From JARRQJ01 sp963810615 (lineage in GTDB: Bacteria > Pseudomonadota > Gammaproteobacteria > DRLM01), in assembly GCA_963810615.1 (NCBI GenBank), contig CAWEOA010000002.1, positions 310,001 to 374,000 on the forward strand: 64,000 nt of DNA, given 5' to 3'. Below are positions 55,056-63,586 of this stretch, in pieces. The notes beneath the pieces were generated by a model. That model was not told the origin of the DNA. It ran no database searches and saw nothing but the letters and a program-made list of their open reading frames with translations. Position 1 is the first letter of the stretch. Each line of letters opens with the position of its first letter. The position numbers and the translations under genes were made by a program.

Positions 55056-55900
55056 CCGACCTTGAAGTTGTAGATCATTCCATGCGCGGCATGGGTTTTC
55101 CCATCCTTGGCGTCGGGCATAAAGCAGATAAGTGCGTAGTCCCCGGGGCTCAGCTTAAGCAGCAGCATATTTTCCTTGCCCGGCGCCTCGGCGCTGATCC
55201 CGGCGACCGGGGCGCCCGGCGGTGGCCCCTGCATGCCGGTGCTCACCCAGTCGGCGATGTCCTCACCCTTCTTTCCCGGCGCCAAACGGAACATCTCCGC
55301 CTCGTGCGGCTGGGTGCCGTCGTTGACGATCCGAATGGCATGCTGTCCCGCGGTCAGGGGCTTGGAGAATGTGAACTTATAGTTAGTGAGCGTCAATGTC
55401 AGGTCACTGGCCGGCATTGCCCGCGCCTGGGTGGACGGGGTCACCGTCAACGCCTTTACCATGCCTTTCATCATGTGCGGTTTACCATCGGCGTCCGGGA
55501 TGACACAGATCACGCCGTAGTTGCCGGGTGACAGGTCAAGGACCACTTCATCCTGTCCTCCGTGCGGCGTCGGGGTATTCGGTCCGCCCATTAATACGGC
55601 CCAGGCCGGAGGTGGACCGGGGGGCAGCGCGGTGAAATCGGCAAGGGTTTTCCCTTGCTCTAGCTTCACGATAGTCATGTGATGCAGCAGCTTGCCATCA
55701 TCCGTAAAGTGGAATATGGTCGGTCCCGACGGCAGGGTATCCGGCATCTCGTACTGATATTCCCTGGCCACTACGTTTACCACATTCGGCCCCACCGGCA
55801 TCATGGCCTCTGCAGCCGATGGTAGCAAAGCCTTCTCGCCGCTGACGTAGACCGTCAAGACTAGAAACGACATCCACGCCAAATACCAGATCTTGCTCAT
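55052..55900 (-). CDS. Secreted protein with two cupredoxin-like domains
   Basis: 282 residues with a signal peptide. Two homologous halves each end in a related segment: GNYGVICVIPDADGKPHMMK and GDYALICFMPDAKDGKTHAA. Each half has candidate type 1 copper ligands: an early His (LLHHMTI; QPHEAEMF), a Cys (ICVIPD; ICFMPD), a late His and a Met of KGM or HGM. A duplicated periplasmic blue-copper-like protein is inferred; copper binding is untested. GGGAG precedes the ATG. Coupled to the small barrel gene. Confidence 0.75.
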   Translation of the reverse strand: MSKIWYLAWMSFLVLTVYVSGEKALLPSAAEAMMPVGPNVVNVVAREYQYEMPDTLPSGPTIFHFTDDGKLLHHMTIVKLEQGKTLADFTALPPGPPPAWAVLMGGPNTPTPHGGQDEVVLDLSPGNYGVICVIPDADGKPHMMKGMVKALTVTPSTQARAMPASDLTLTLTNYKFTFSKPLTAGQHAIRIVNDGTQPHEAEMFRLAPGKKGEDIADWVSTGMQGPPPGAPVAGISAEAPGKENMLLLKLSPGDYALICFMPDAKDGKTHAAHGMIYNFKVG

Positions 55901-56387
55901 AGTGTTATTCTCCCAAGCGTCATGATAAGACTCGCATCACTATCCAGAGGCCGGCCAAAGTGAAACTACTTCCACCTAGGCGTTTCCGGGATATTTGTAT
56001 TACAAAATAAATATGTTGTGCTACTTTTAAGGCTTTGTCGAGCAACAAATTGAGGAAGGGTCTGGCGGACATGGACACGGCGAAAGATTAGGACAGGAGA
56101 AGAAAATCAGTAACTAATAAATAGTTTGCACCCATTGGCCACTTCCTGCTCGGAACTAGCGTCACTATTCATATGCGCCTCTTGACCGACAGTTCCATCC
56201 ATAGTCGAAGGCGTAATCAGCGTTCTGTAAACACGCAGAATTTAACCTAGCTCACGGTATCTGTCGCTAGCCTGGGGCTTCTTATCGCCCCCCCTCTCGG
56301 ACGTGACCTTAATGTGACTAATAGCATGGTAAATTCACACCACTATACTTTTATACTTTCTTAGGCAAGGGGGGGGGGGACGTATAT
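55901..56387. other. Intergenic region upstream of the poly-G-controlled lipoprotein gene
   Basis: No gene seen. The 3' end holds two TATACT hexamers (56344 and 56352), a TGTGA/TCACA pair with a 17-base spacer, and an 11-G run just before the start codon. The upstream 350 bases show nothing recognised. Confidence 0.55.
56369..56379 (+). repeat. Homopolymer of 11 G before a lipoprotein start codon
   Basis: The run ends 8 bases before the ATG, so it occupies the ribosome-binding region and the promoter-to-start spacer. Tracts this long are prone to slippage and in other bacteria give on/off or graded expression of surface proteins. Length should vary between cells if active. Confidence 0.8.
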
Positions 56388-57368
56388 ATGAATAAGCAAA
56401 TAAAGTTGGCAGTCGTTCTAATATCAGCAGTCGCTATTACGGCCTGTGGCGGAGGTGGGAGCGGAGACATTGCCGGCACCGGGATTAGCTATACCGGTAA
56501 GACAACGCCAGCGGCAATCACTCTCTCGAACGGCGAAACGTTGGCCACCGAGTCATTATCGGGCGGCAAGCTCGGCACTACCATCTCCGCCTCATTGAAA
56601 AATGAAGCACCATCCCATAGCAGCGGCTCCCGTATGCTGTCCATTTACAAAGCCCTGGACGCCTCGGTGGAGCGACTCGACCCCACGACCGCCGGTCGCG
56701 GCAACGCGCTGTCCGCGGCGCAAATCAACGTCAAGGATTCGGTCCCGGGTACCTGCGCCACCGACCCCGGCGACTTTTCCTACGACATCACCGTGAACGA
56801 TGTCACGGGTGATTTCAGCGGCAGTATAAGCTTCAACGCCTATTGCAACCTCGGCGAGACCATGAACGGCACTACGAGCTTCTCCGGCAAGTACAACCAA
56901 ACAACGAAAGATTTTGACAACTTCAATATTACTTTCACCGAACTCCAGGATACTACACCCCAGGACTCGAATACCTTGAGCGGCACCTTGATCATCGACA
57001 ACACTAAGTCTCCTATTCAGATCACGATGAACCTGCTTGACCGCGACAACCTTACCAGCGAGGTGTTTAAGGCGGAAAACTTCATCATAACGGACGCCAT
57101 CGCAAGCAACGGGAGCTACGAGGATGTCACCATGCAAGGTCGCTTTTACATACCGACGGAAGGCTACGTGGATCTCTCCACCCCACAGCCCCTGCGCATA
57201 CTCACTGTTGACGACTGGCCTTCCTCCGGCAAGCTCAAGATCACCGGCGACAACAACGCCAGCGCCACCCTGACCGCGCTTAATAGCACCAGCTACCAAG
57301 TGGACATCGACACCGATGGGGATGGCGTCACTGACTCGAGCAGCACAGGTAGTTGGGCGGCTCTGTAA
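56388..57368 (+). CDS. Putative surface lipoprotein, unknown
   Basis: 326 residues. Signal peptide with lipobox ITAC followed by GGGGSGDIAGTG, a flexible Gly-rich linker usual in exported lipoproteins. The body is Thr/Ser/Asn-rich and beta-patterned; DTDGDGVTDS near the end matches a calcium-binding dockerin/thrombospondin-like loop. Not recognised. The 11-G tract just upstream suggests variable expression. Confidence 0.75.
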   Translation: MNKQIKLAVVLISAVAITACGGGGSGDIAGTGISYTGKTTPAAITLSNGETLATESLSGGKLGTTISASLKNEAPSHSSGSRMLSIYKALDASVERLDPTTAGRGNALSAAQINVKDSVPGTCATDPGDFSYDITVNDVTGDFSGSISFNAYCNLGETMNGTTSFSGKYNQTTKDFDNFNITFTELQDTTPQDSNTLSGTLIIDNTKSPIQITMNLLDRDNLTSEVFKAENFIITDAIASNGSYEDVTMQGRFYIPTEGYVDLSTPQPLRILTVDDWPSSGKLKITGDNNASATLTALNSTSYQVDIDTDGDGVTDSSSTGSWAAL

Positions 57369-57499
57369 TTCCCGAAAGAGGTGGGTGACGGATAAACTCA
57401 AGACATCCGGGGAATATAATAACCCTGCTGATATCCTGAAAGGATCGTCCGGCAAGGTAAGTCGCGTTTCGTGCTGAATATTATGCGCAGGTTTTTTTA

Positions 57500-57775
57500 T
57501 CACCAGACGTTATATTTTTTCTTGGCCTCAGCGATTACGCGTACGGCAAACGGCTGACAGACGGTGGACGGCTGGCAGATGGAGGTCGATTGACCGACGG
57601 CGGCCGGGTAACCTCTACAGTTGAGGTTTGCATGCGACCAATTACACCCGGACTCATCCACGCCTCCAAGCGGCGTGATCGATTTGAAGCGGCACTCGAC
57701 GCACGTATCAAAGCGACACAGTTCGCCGTTCATCAACTCTAGAAGCTGGTCAATTTTGAGAATTTGTCTCGCCAT
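57500..57775 (-). CDS. Small Cys-rich protein, unknown
   Basis: 91 residues with eight Cys, including LCRFDTCVECRF, SGCNW and LNCRG, and a repeated CQPS/CQPF unit (ICQPSTVCQPF). AAGGAGA lies 8 bases before the ATG. No signal peptide, so a cytosolic metal- or cluster-binding protein is possible. Not recognised as a known family. Confidence 0.7.
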   Translation of the reverse strand: MARQILKIDQLLELMNGELCRFDTCVECRFKSITPLGGVDESGCNWSHANLNCRGYPAAVGQSTSICQPSTVCQPFAVRVIAEAKKKYNVW

Positions 57776-58284
57776 ATGGATTCTCCTTATAGCGCATGAC
57801 AGGAATGACGGATACAGATGTTTATTTGATGTTAGTACAGCGATGGAGCTGCCGCAAATACTGTACTGAAGGAGTCGAATATTAAATCTGATTCCTCATC
57901 TATGCTGTAGCACATGAGATCAATAGCATTAACAATGCCAGATCCGAATGATATTACTCAAGACCTCCGGAGGAGAATTTCCACCCTACCGGCAGCATCC
58001 TGAATCCGCCTATTTTCCAGTTTTTTTAACTCTGAATTCCGGCTTGCGCCCTTTGGAGTATCCGCCGGAATAACAATGTTTTCAGCAGATTTTTTCCCGC
58101 ACCCCAGCCCTCTACCCTAAAGGGCATAAATCCCTGAGGGAAGAGCGAAGCGAAGGGTGCGGGGGCATAGACCCTACGTGCGAAAAGGCGCCCGATTGAT
58201 TTCGAGTAACAACAGGAAATCTTAGTTAATCAGCGCTTCCCTAGCTCATCATTGGTCGGATCGGAAACCCTACAATACAAAGCA
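57776..58284. other. Intergenic region with repeat remnants
   Basis: About 510 bases without a gene. Holds a piece of the dispersed repeat (58036-58073), a 9-base inverted repeat CCCGCACCC/GGGTGCGGG (58096-58104, 58155-58163), and a MITE-type end TTAATCAGCGCTTCCCTAG (58226-58244). Confidence 0.6.
58036..58244. repeat. Degenerate MITE-like copy with nested inverted repeat
   Basis: Internal ATTCCGGC...GCCGGAAT dyad of the family near the left, and a terminal-repeat-like end on the right that matches the ends of the complete copy at 54 kb. Between them lies the CCCGCACCC/GGGTGCGGG pair, perhaps a second element inserted into the first. The left terminus is not clear. Confidence 0.45.
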
Positions 58285-58902
58285 TCACAACTTCGGGATA
58301 TTCATGCGGCTGATCATAAGCGAACCGGACACGGCATACGCCAGCACTAGGGGATGAAGCTGCCACGGCCCAACATGGATCATGCCGAACCATAGGCTGT
58401 CGCCTATCTGCCCCTGCACCGCCGCGATGCCGATCACGAAGACCAGTAATAATGAGGTCGGAATCGGTGTGCCCTCGAAATGCTTTACTTTATCGCCGCC
58501 TTGCGACAATGTTTCGGCCGTGATGTTGTAGCGGGCAAGGCGGCTGACGCCGCAGGCGACAAAATACACCAGCACGATGCGGTCCCAGAGTCCGTCCATA
58601 CCGGCGGCGTAGGCGATGGCCGCCGGCGCCACGCCGAAGGAAATCACGTCGGCAAGCGAATCGAGCTCGCGCCCCATGGCGGAGGTCTTTTGGCGCCAGC
58701 GCGCGATGCGCCCGTCCAGGACATCAAATACCATCGCCAGAGGGATCAGGCCACATGCGAACAACAGATGCCGAACATCGTCGATCTGCAAATAGGTCAT
58801 TGTGGAAAATAAGGCACCAACGCCGCAGGCGGCATTGGCCAGCGTAAACCAGTCCGCGAGATGAAATTCGCGAATCATCTGGAAGCGTTTAGTCGGTTTC
58901 AT
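58285..58902 (-). CDS. pssA: CDP-diacylglycerol--serine O-phosphatidyltransferase
   Basis: Inner-membrane enzyme of phosphatidylethanolamine synthesis. 205 residues with several membrane helices. The CDP-alcohol phosphatidyltransferase signature is complete: DVLDGRIARW, then GRELDSLADVISFG. Sequence (ADWFTLANAACG at the start, KHFEGTPIPTS) fits the PssA branch rather than PgsA. AGAGGAA lies before the chosen ATG. An upstream frame adds nine residues. Confidence 0.88.
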   Translation of the reverse strand: MKPTKRFQMIREFHLADWFTLANAACGVGALFSTMTYLQIDDVRHLLFACGLIPLAMVFDVLDGRIARWRQKTSAMGRELDSLADVISFGVAPAAIAYAAGMDGLWDRIVLVYFVACGVSRLARYNITAETLSQGGDKVKHFEGTPIPTSLLLVFVIGIAAVQGQIGDSLWFGMIHVGPWQLHPLVLAYAVSGSLMISRMNIPKL

Positions 58903-59365
58903 GGTCGAATTCCTCTCTAGCCGGTACATATTATCCCAGAATCGGGCGAGGAGTTATTGTGGGTACAGGATATTCTTTTGCGTTGCGATTTCGGCGATAG
59001 CTAAGGCGGTGCTGAACAATTCGCCACTCCGGGTGGGGCAGAGCCCGCAATCCTGCAATTTTAACTCAGAGAAGTGGATTCCGGCATTCGCCGGAATACT
59101 GATACGCTGCGCCGTCAAACAAACGCGCCTTCTTACCGTCACTGCCCTGGGAAGCTACGGCTCGCACCAGCGATTTTCCTACTTCTAAATAGGCGGAAAA
59201 GACCGCGCTCGCCACCCGCAGACCCAAACCGCATGAAGCGAGGCTCCCGGGAAATCGATTTTTTAATGTTAAATTCACCTAGGTTTCAGTCTGGTTTAAA
59301 GCTGCTTTGTTTAAATGTACCCAATCCTGGAGAACAGGAATGGTTAAACCAAGGAGTTAACGACC
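58903..59365. other. Intergenic region with MITE copy and shared 39-base motif
   Basis: Contains a MITE-like copy (59001-59098) and the second copy (59278-59316) of the 39-base GTTTAA motif also seen near 28.0 kb, about 50 bases upstream of the following gene. No coding frame is supported. Confidence 0.6.
59001..59098. repeat. MITE-like element, copy 4
   Basis: Left end CTAAGGCGGTGCTGAACAAT aligns well with the end of the complete copy, and the inner GGATTCCGGCATTCGCCGGA is identical to copy 1. The right terminal repeat seems lost. Confidence 0.6.
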
Positions 59366-59677
59366 ATGACTTATCAGACAAGCGATTTTTATAACGTGGA
59401 AAACGTAGGGCCGCTGGATCGCGTCAATCGCGTCATAGCGGGAACGGCATTGATTATGGTGGCGGTATTGTTTACGGCCATCGCGCCCGCATCTATCGTC
59501 GGCCTAGTCGCCCTTGGCACATATGCGGGCTTAACCGGGTTTATCGGCTGGGATCCATTGTACTCGGCAACCAGGGCCTTTCAACACCGGTCGCCTGCAC
59601 CGCTTCCCGCCACGATCGCCAACTTCGAGCCACGCGAGACAAAACCGTCTGGCGGCGATTACCAGAAAGCGGCCTAA
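59366..59677 (+). CDS. DUF2892-like inner-membrane protein
   Basis: 103 residues: NVGPLDRVNRVIAGTALIMV is the typical entry of YgaP-type DUF2892 membrane domains, followed by two hydrophobic helices and a short polar tail. AAGGAG lies before the ATG and a good terminator follows, so it is a single-gene unit. In other proteins this domain is often fused to rhodanese; here it stands alone. Confidence 0.8.
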   Translation: MTYQTSDFYNVENVGPLDRVNRVIAGTALIMVAVLFTAIAPASIVGLVALGTYAGLTGFIGWDPLYSATRAFQHRSPAPLPATIANFEPRETKPSGGDYQKAA

Positions 59678-60069
59678 ACGATCCACACGTCCGACAGGAG
59701 TGCGCGAACATCCCCTTCCCCGGTTCGCGCACTCTGTCTTCTTTTTGCGTGGGGCTCAGTCGTGATGCTGGGCCGGTTCTTGATCAATTTTACCTGCATA
59801 GTTGACCGCAGTCCGGCCTACTTCCCTTTTCAACTATATGAGGGCACTAAATCCTTCCTCACTTCGCTGTGCCGTTACTCAACGAGAGCCGGTGTGAGAT
59901 CCCGCGTAACTGAGGGTTTGAGATGCCAGCGTCGTTAGAGGGTTTTGAGAATCGACGTCGTATCATATTGCGCATGGTCAACGAAACCGCATTTAACATA
60001 GGGTGAAATGATTGTACTTCTAGCGCAAAGCGCCCGGCATTCTTTTTGAAGGATAGCAGAAGAGGACTA
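59678..60069. other. Intergenic region between convergent genes
   Basis: The first 70 bases hold the terminator of the DUF2892-like gene. The rest, up to the convergent sulfotransferase-like gene, shows no gene or recognised signal. Confidence 0.6.
59698..59746 (+). terminator. Rho-independent terminator
   Basis: Perfect 12-base stem GAGTGCGCGAAC/GTTCGCGCACTC with a 13-base loop, followed by TGTCTTCTTTTT. Ends the DUF2892-like gene transcript. Confidence 0.88.
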
Positions 60070-61044
60070 TTAGAGAGCACGCTGAGATAAACGGCGCTTA
60101 TCGAGCAGAGTATAGCGCTCGTCGAGCAGGGAGGATGAGACGTCCTTGACTCGTTCCGGAACCGCACGCTTGCGTTCACTGTCGTCCGTGAACGGTACCG
60201 CGCCTGCGGCCTTAGAATGATAGCGTGCCTGCTCCTCCAGCCGGGCGCGATCGCTCGCGTTGATATCAATGCCGAAAAGCGGCGCCACGACATCCGCCAC
60301 CGCGCCCGGCAGATCGTCGTAATCAATGACGCGGGCATCGGTTTCAGCAGCGGCATCGAGCATGGACGCCAGCAGCCGCGCCGCGAACTCGAAGCCATCC
60401 ACCCCCGTCACCACTGCCGGGTCGATGCCGAAGAACCGCGCGGCCTGCGCCGGATGATTGCGTAATGCCAGCCATGCGGGAGGATCTTTGAGCATGGAGG
60501 CCATGACTTCCACCGGCCGCCGCTGTACCCATACCATGGGCGCTTGCGGAAAGGCGCGGCGAAACAGTGCGGCCTTACGAATATTCCAGCTGGAAAGCTT
60601 GAGCACCAGATGCTGCTCGTCGCCAAAGCGCACCCGGCCCAGCGCCCGCACCAACATCTGCAGAATCTGGATTTGTTCCGATTCGCTGAGGCGTGCCGGA
60701 TCCGCTTCCAAGAGATTATTTATCGGGCGCGGCTCGAGCGCCGCGACCACCCCGGGAAGCAAACCGAGGAGCCTGCCCACCAGAGTCGAGCCGCAACGTC
60801 CCATATGGAAGACGAAGCCGCTGGGCTGCAGCGATGACGCCGCGTCCAGTTCCTGCAGCGCGCTCAGCGGCGTGCGCACAACCGAGCGGCCCGCGCCCTT
60901 ATTCACCAGCCGCGCGACGGTATGATCGAAAAACGGGTCGGTGAATCGCTCCCCGCGCATATCGCACCAATCTATGTTCGGTTCGGGGTCGTTGAGATTG
61001 AGGGCGACCGGCGTCCAGTGCGCAAGCTCAGAGATGGACGGCAT
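60070..61044 (-). CDS. Sulfotransferase-family protein
   Basis: 324 residues, cytosolic. FHMGRCGSTLVGRLLGLLPG (about 79-98) is the P-loop-like 5'-phosphosulfate-binding motif of sulfotransferases, and VWVQRRPVEVMASML carries the second PAPS-binding segment (RxP..S). Acceptor unknown. No clear ribosome-binding site. It lies 141 bases downstream of a JmjC/cupin gene on the same strand. Confidence 0.78.
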   Translation of the reverse strand: MPSISELAHWTPVALNLNDPEPNIDWCDMRGERFTDPFFDHTVARLVNKGAGRSVVRTPLSALQELDAASSLQPSGFVFHMGRCGSTLVGRLLGLLPGVVAALEPRPINNLLEADPARLSESEQIQILQMLVRALGRVRFGDEQHLVLKLSSWNIRKAALFRRAFPQAPMVWVQRRPVEVMASMLKDPPAWLALRNHPAQAARFFGIDPAVVTGVDGFEFAARLLASMLDAAAETDARVIDYDDLPGAVADVVAPLFGIDINASDRARLEEQARYHSKAAGAVPFTDDSERKRAVPERVKDVSSSLLDERYTLLDKRRLSQRAL

Positions 61045-61185
61045 AACGGCGCTCGTTGGTGATGGGCGGAAATAACGCTATGGTAGCGCAACCCTCCTGG
61101 CATAGGTAATCAGTATGCTCGCGCCGACACTTGGAAAAGCCGCTGCCCGCATTTCTACACAACTTGCGCCTCGCCCAGGATACGG

Positions 61186-62157
61186 TCAGGGCGCGGTCAC
61201 GTCGCATCGGAATGATCCTTTGTCGCGACTCCGACCCGCTAACACTCGCTTGGTGAAGTTATCAATCAGCTGGTCGTAGTCGCTGTTTTTTTGCATATTT
61301 TCGGCCAGTTTCATTAATCCTGTCCGCAGCGTCTGCTTGAATCCATCATCGCTCGCGAACCCGGGAGGCAGCGCACCGCGAAACTGTTCAACTCCCATAC
61401 AGGACATAAACATTTCGGCGGCCAGATCTATCCAAGTGTAGACCGTGATCCCTATGGTGACATGCGCGGAAAAACTATCCGAGGTTGCCGCCGCATGGAC
61501 GAAGCCTCGCGGCAAATATAAAAGGTCGCCCGCTTCCAGATCGATTTCCATCTGCGGCGGCGGTGGATTGTCATAATTGCGGGCAAACGGCTGGCCGCCG
61601 AAAGGCTGACTCACGAGCGGCAGTGCCAGCGGTTGGTCGTAGACGCGCCAGCGCTTCTTTCCGGCCAATTGCAGCACGAAGACCTCATGCGGGTCGTAAT
61701 GAGGCGTGAAACCGTGAGTGTTGGCCGCGGTAATATAAACGTTGGCACGCACGGCATGATCGAAAACACTCTCCAAACCCCGGCACATCGCCCCAAGCGG
61801 TTCCCAGTTTTGCTCCAAACCAGGCAGAGCGACAGTCGCACCGGCACGATATTCGGCAAAGACCTTGTCGATGTCCGCCACCCCGTTGAAGACGTCGCTC
61901 CCGTGCCTGAAATTGGTGGTATAGGTTTCGGGCCGATAAAAGGCATTGGAGCCCTTGGGAACGAGTTTGATGGCGGGATAGCGCATATCCGTACTGGAGA
62001 TAATATCTTCCAGATTCTGCTGCGAAAGTAGGCTCCCGTAATAGTCGTGATCACGACGCTGTATATGGAGGGGTTTCCGTTCCCAATATTCCGCAAAAAA
62101 ATCCTCAGGATTGACGGGCTTGAGCAAGCGCGCTAGATCGAAACCCTCGATTTTCAT
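61186..62157 (-). CDS. JmjC/cupin-4 2-oxoglutarate oxygenase
   Basis: 323 residues. Double-stranded beta-helix with the full iron triad: His153 and Asp155 in FTPHYDPHEVF, His221 in LPRGFVHAAA; GKKRWRVY just after contains the likely 2-oxoglutarate-binding Lys. Family relatives (RoxA/YcfD, NO66, MINA53) hydroxylate ribosomal proteins; a dimerisation and short C-terminal region follow. AGGAGG lies directly upstream of the chosen ATG. Substrate not known here. Confidence 0.85.
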   Translation of the reverse strand: MKIEGFDLARLLKPVNPEDFFAEYWERKPLHIQRRDHDYYGSLLSQQNLEDIISSTDMRYPAIKLVPKGSNAFYRPETYTTNFRHGSDVFNGVADIDKVFAEYRAGATVALPGLEQNWEPLGAMCRGLESVFDHAVRANVYITAANTHGFTPHYDPHEVFVLQLAGKKRWRVYDQPLALPLVSQPFGGQPFARNYDNPPPPQMEIDLEAGDLLYLPRGFVHAAATSDSFSAHVTIGITVYTWIDLAAEMFMSCMGVEQFRGALPPGFASDDGFKQTLRTGLMKLAENMQKNSDYDQLIDNFTKRVLAGRSRDKGSFRCDVTAP

Positions 62158-62606
62158 TAGACCTCCTACCACTGAGGCACGTCGAAATCCTCTATAGAAC
62201 CTCCCTGGACGTGGGCAACAGCGCTCGTTAACAGCTGATGATTAATGTCACATTAGATTCCATAGATTCTGAATGACGACTGAATGGTTGATACCGTCCC
62301 TGGGGATTTAGCCGTTTTTACCTGGAAATACACAGGCAAGTCCATCAAGCGCGAAGCAGGTTGCAGCACCGGACTGCGCCGCATACAACCTACTGATTAT
62401 ATTATATTTAAATATCAAGACCGACATAAGCTGCTGGATAAGTTAGTATTATGGTGGCTCTCCGGATAAGAGCACTGCAGCCGAATGCTCGGAATGGGCA
62501 GGAGCCGATTTTAACAGGCGATAGCCTAGATACGCCGGGGGGTGGCTTTGTGGACAGGAAAACATACACTATGCTTTTCAAAGCATTAGCAAAATAACTA
62601 TTAGAG
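62158..62606. other. Intergenic region between divergent units
   Basis: About 450 bases. A 61-codon plus-strand frame (62284-62469) has no ribosome-binding site or recognised pattern and is not called. No promoter or RNA recognised. Confidence 0.55.
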
Positions 62607-63119
62607 ATGACTCAGTCCCTTATTCTTGCCGTGTGCGTCGTCGTGCTTTCGGGCTGCTCCAGCATCCCGAAAAATGCCTTTTTGCTCACGCCGTCAACAC
62701 CGGATGACAGGCAGCTGGAGAGCCGCGTTTTCGCCACCCGTAACGAGTCCATCCTAATAAAGGACAGTGCCGTCATACTGAAGAACATGGGCTATAAGAC
62801 GGGCCTGGTTAATCCCGACATCGGTATAGTCACCGCCACCAAGCACGAGGATAAGGGCGGATTCGCCTCCATGATGATGTCGGTATTGAGTGTCGGCCTG
62901 GCATCCTCGGACAAGGACACCGTCACCAGAGCCACGTTCACTACCATGCCGGCGAGGGGCCGGCAAGGCGCCTTTATAACCCGCCTCACGCTCCAACAGA
63001 TGGTCTTGGATTCGAATGGTAAGGCATCCGACGTCACGACCATCACCGACAAGGACACCTATAAGATTTTTTATGAACGGCTCGAAGCCTCCACCTTCAT
63101 TGAACCCGACCGCATATGA
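62607..63119 (+). CDS. Lipoprotein, first of a related pair
   Basis: 170 residues. Short signal with lipobox LSGC. The conserved core RVFATRNESILIKDSAVILKN and IGIVTATK resembles the core of the next gene. Same type of lipoprotein occurs in tandem sets in many proteobacteria without a known role. Its stop overlaps the next start by 4 bases. Confidence 0.75.
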   Translation: MTQSLILAVCVVVLSGCSSIPKNAFLLTPSTPDDRQLESRVFATRNESILIKDSAVILKNMGYKTGLVNPDIGIVTATKHEDKGGFASMMMSVLSVGLASSDKDTVTRATFTTMPARGRQGAFITRLTLQQMVLDSNGKASDVTTITDKDTYKIFYERLEASTFIEPDRI

Positions 63120-63532
63120 TGACCCTGCGCTACCTTGCAACGATATTGCTCGTATCCTTTATAAGCGGATGTGCATCGCAAATCGACCCCGCCTTGCTAA
63201 AGCAGCGTCAACTGCAAGTACAAAGGATGCAAACCAGGGTATTCGATACCAATGACCGTACAGGGCTTGTCAGGGGTGTGGTTGCGGCAATGCAGGACTT
63301 GAAATTCATCATCGACAATGCGGATATCCAACAAGGAATAATTGCCGCTAAAAAATACAGCGCCTATCCCATTGAAATGACCGTTACCGTCCAGCCCATA
63401 TCAAGCAAGCAGATCTTGGTGCATGGGATTGCTCAATACAATCTCAAGCCCATAGAAGATCCTTTTCTATATGAGCAATTCTTCTCGTCCCTGCAGGAAT
63501 ATGTGCCCGACATCCCGCTCTCCGGGGAGTAA
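63116..63532 (+). CDS. Lipoprotein, second of a related pair
   Basis: 138 residues. Lipobox ISGC; core RVFDTNDRTGLVRGVVAAMQ and GIIAAKK aligns with the preceding lipoprotein, indicating tandem duplication and divergence. Overlap of the start with the upstream stop implies coupled translation. Function unknown; both are probably periplasm-facing. Confidence 0.75.
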   Translation: MMTLRYLATILLVSFISGCASQIDPALLKQRQLQVQRMQTRVFDTNDRTGLVRGVVAAMQDLKFIIDNADIQQGIIAAKKYSAYPIEMTVTVQPISSKQILVHGIAQYNLKPIEDPFLYEQFFSSLQEYVPDIPLSGE

Positions 63533-63586
63533 CGGCGTCGCGACTCGCGGCCTATTCGCCATTATGCAGTGTCCGTACTTCCCGGA

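Noticed and set aside
56318..56350. TGTGA...TCACA pair as a CRP site
   Set aside because: The spacer is about 17 bases instead of the 6 required for a CRP operator.
59859..60398. 179-codon minus-strand frame overlapping the sulfotransferase-like gene
   Set aside because: Out-of-frame with the PAPS-binding protein and biased in composition.
62284..62469. 61-codon plus-strand frame upstream of the lipoprotein pair
   Set aside because: No ribosome-binding site or conserved pattern; too weak to call.
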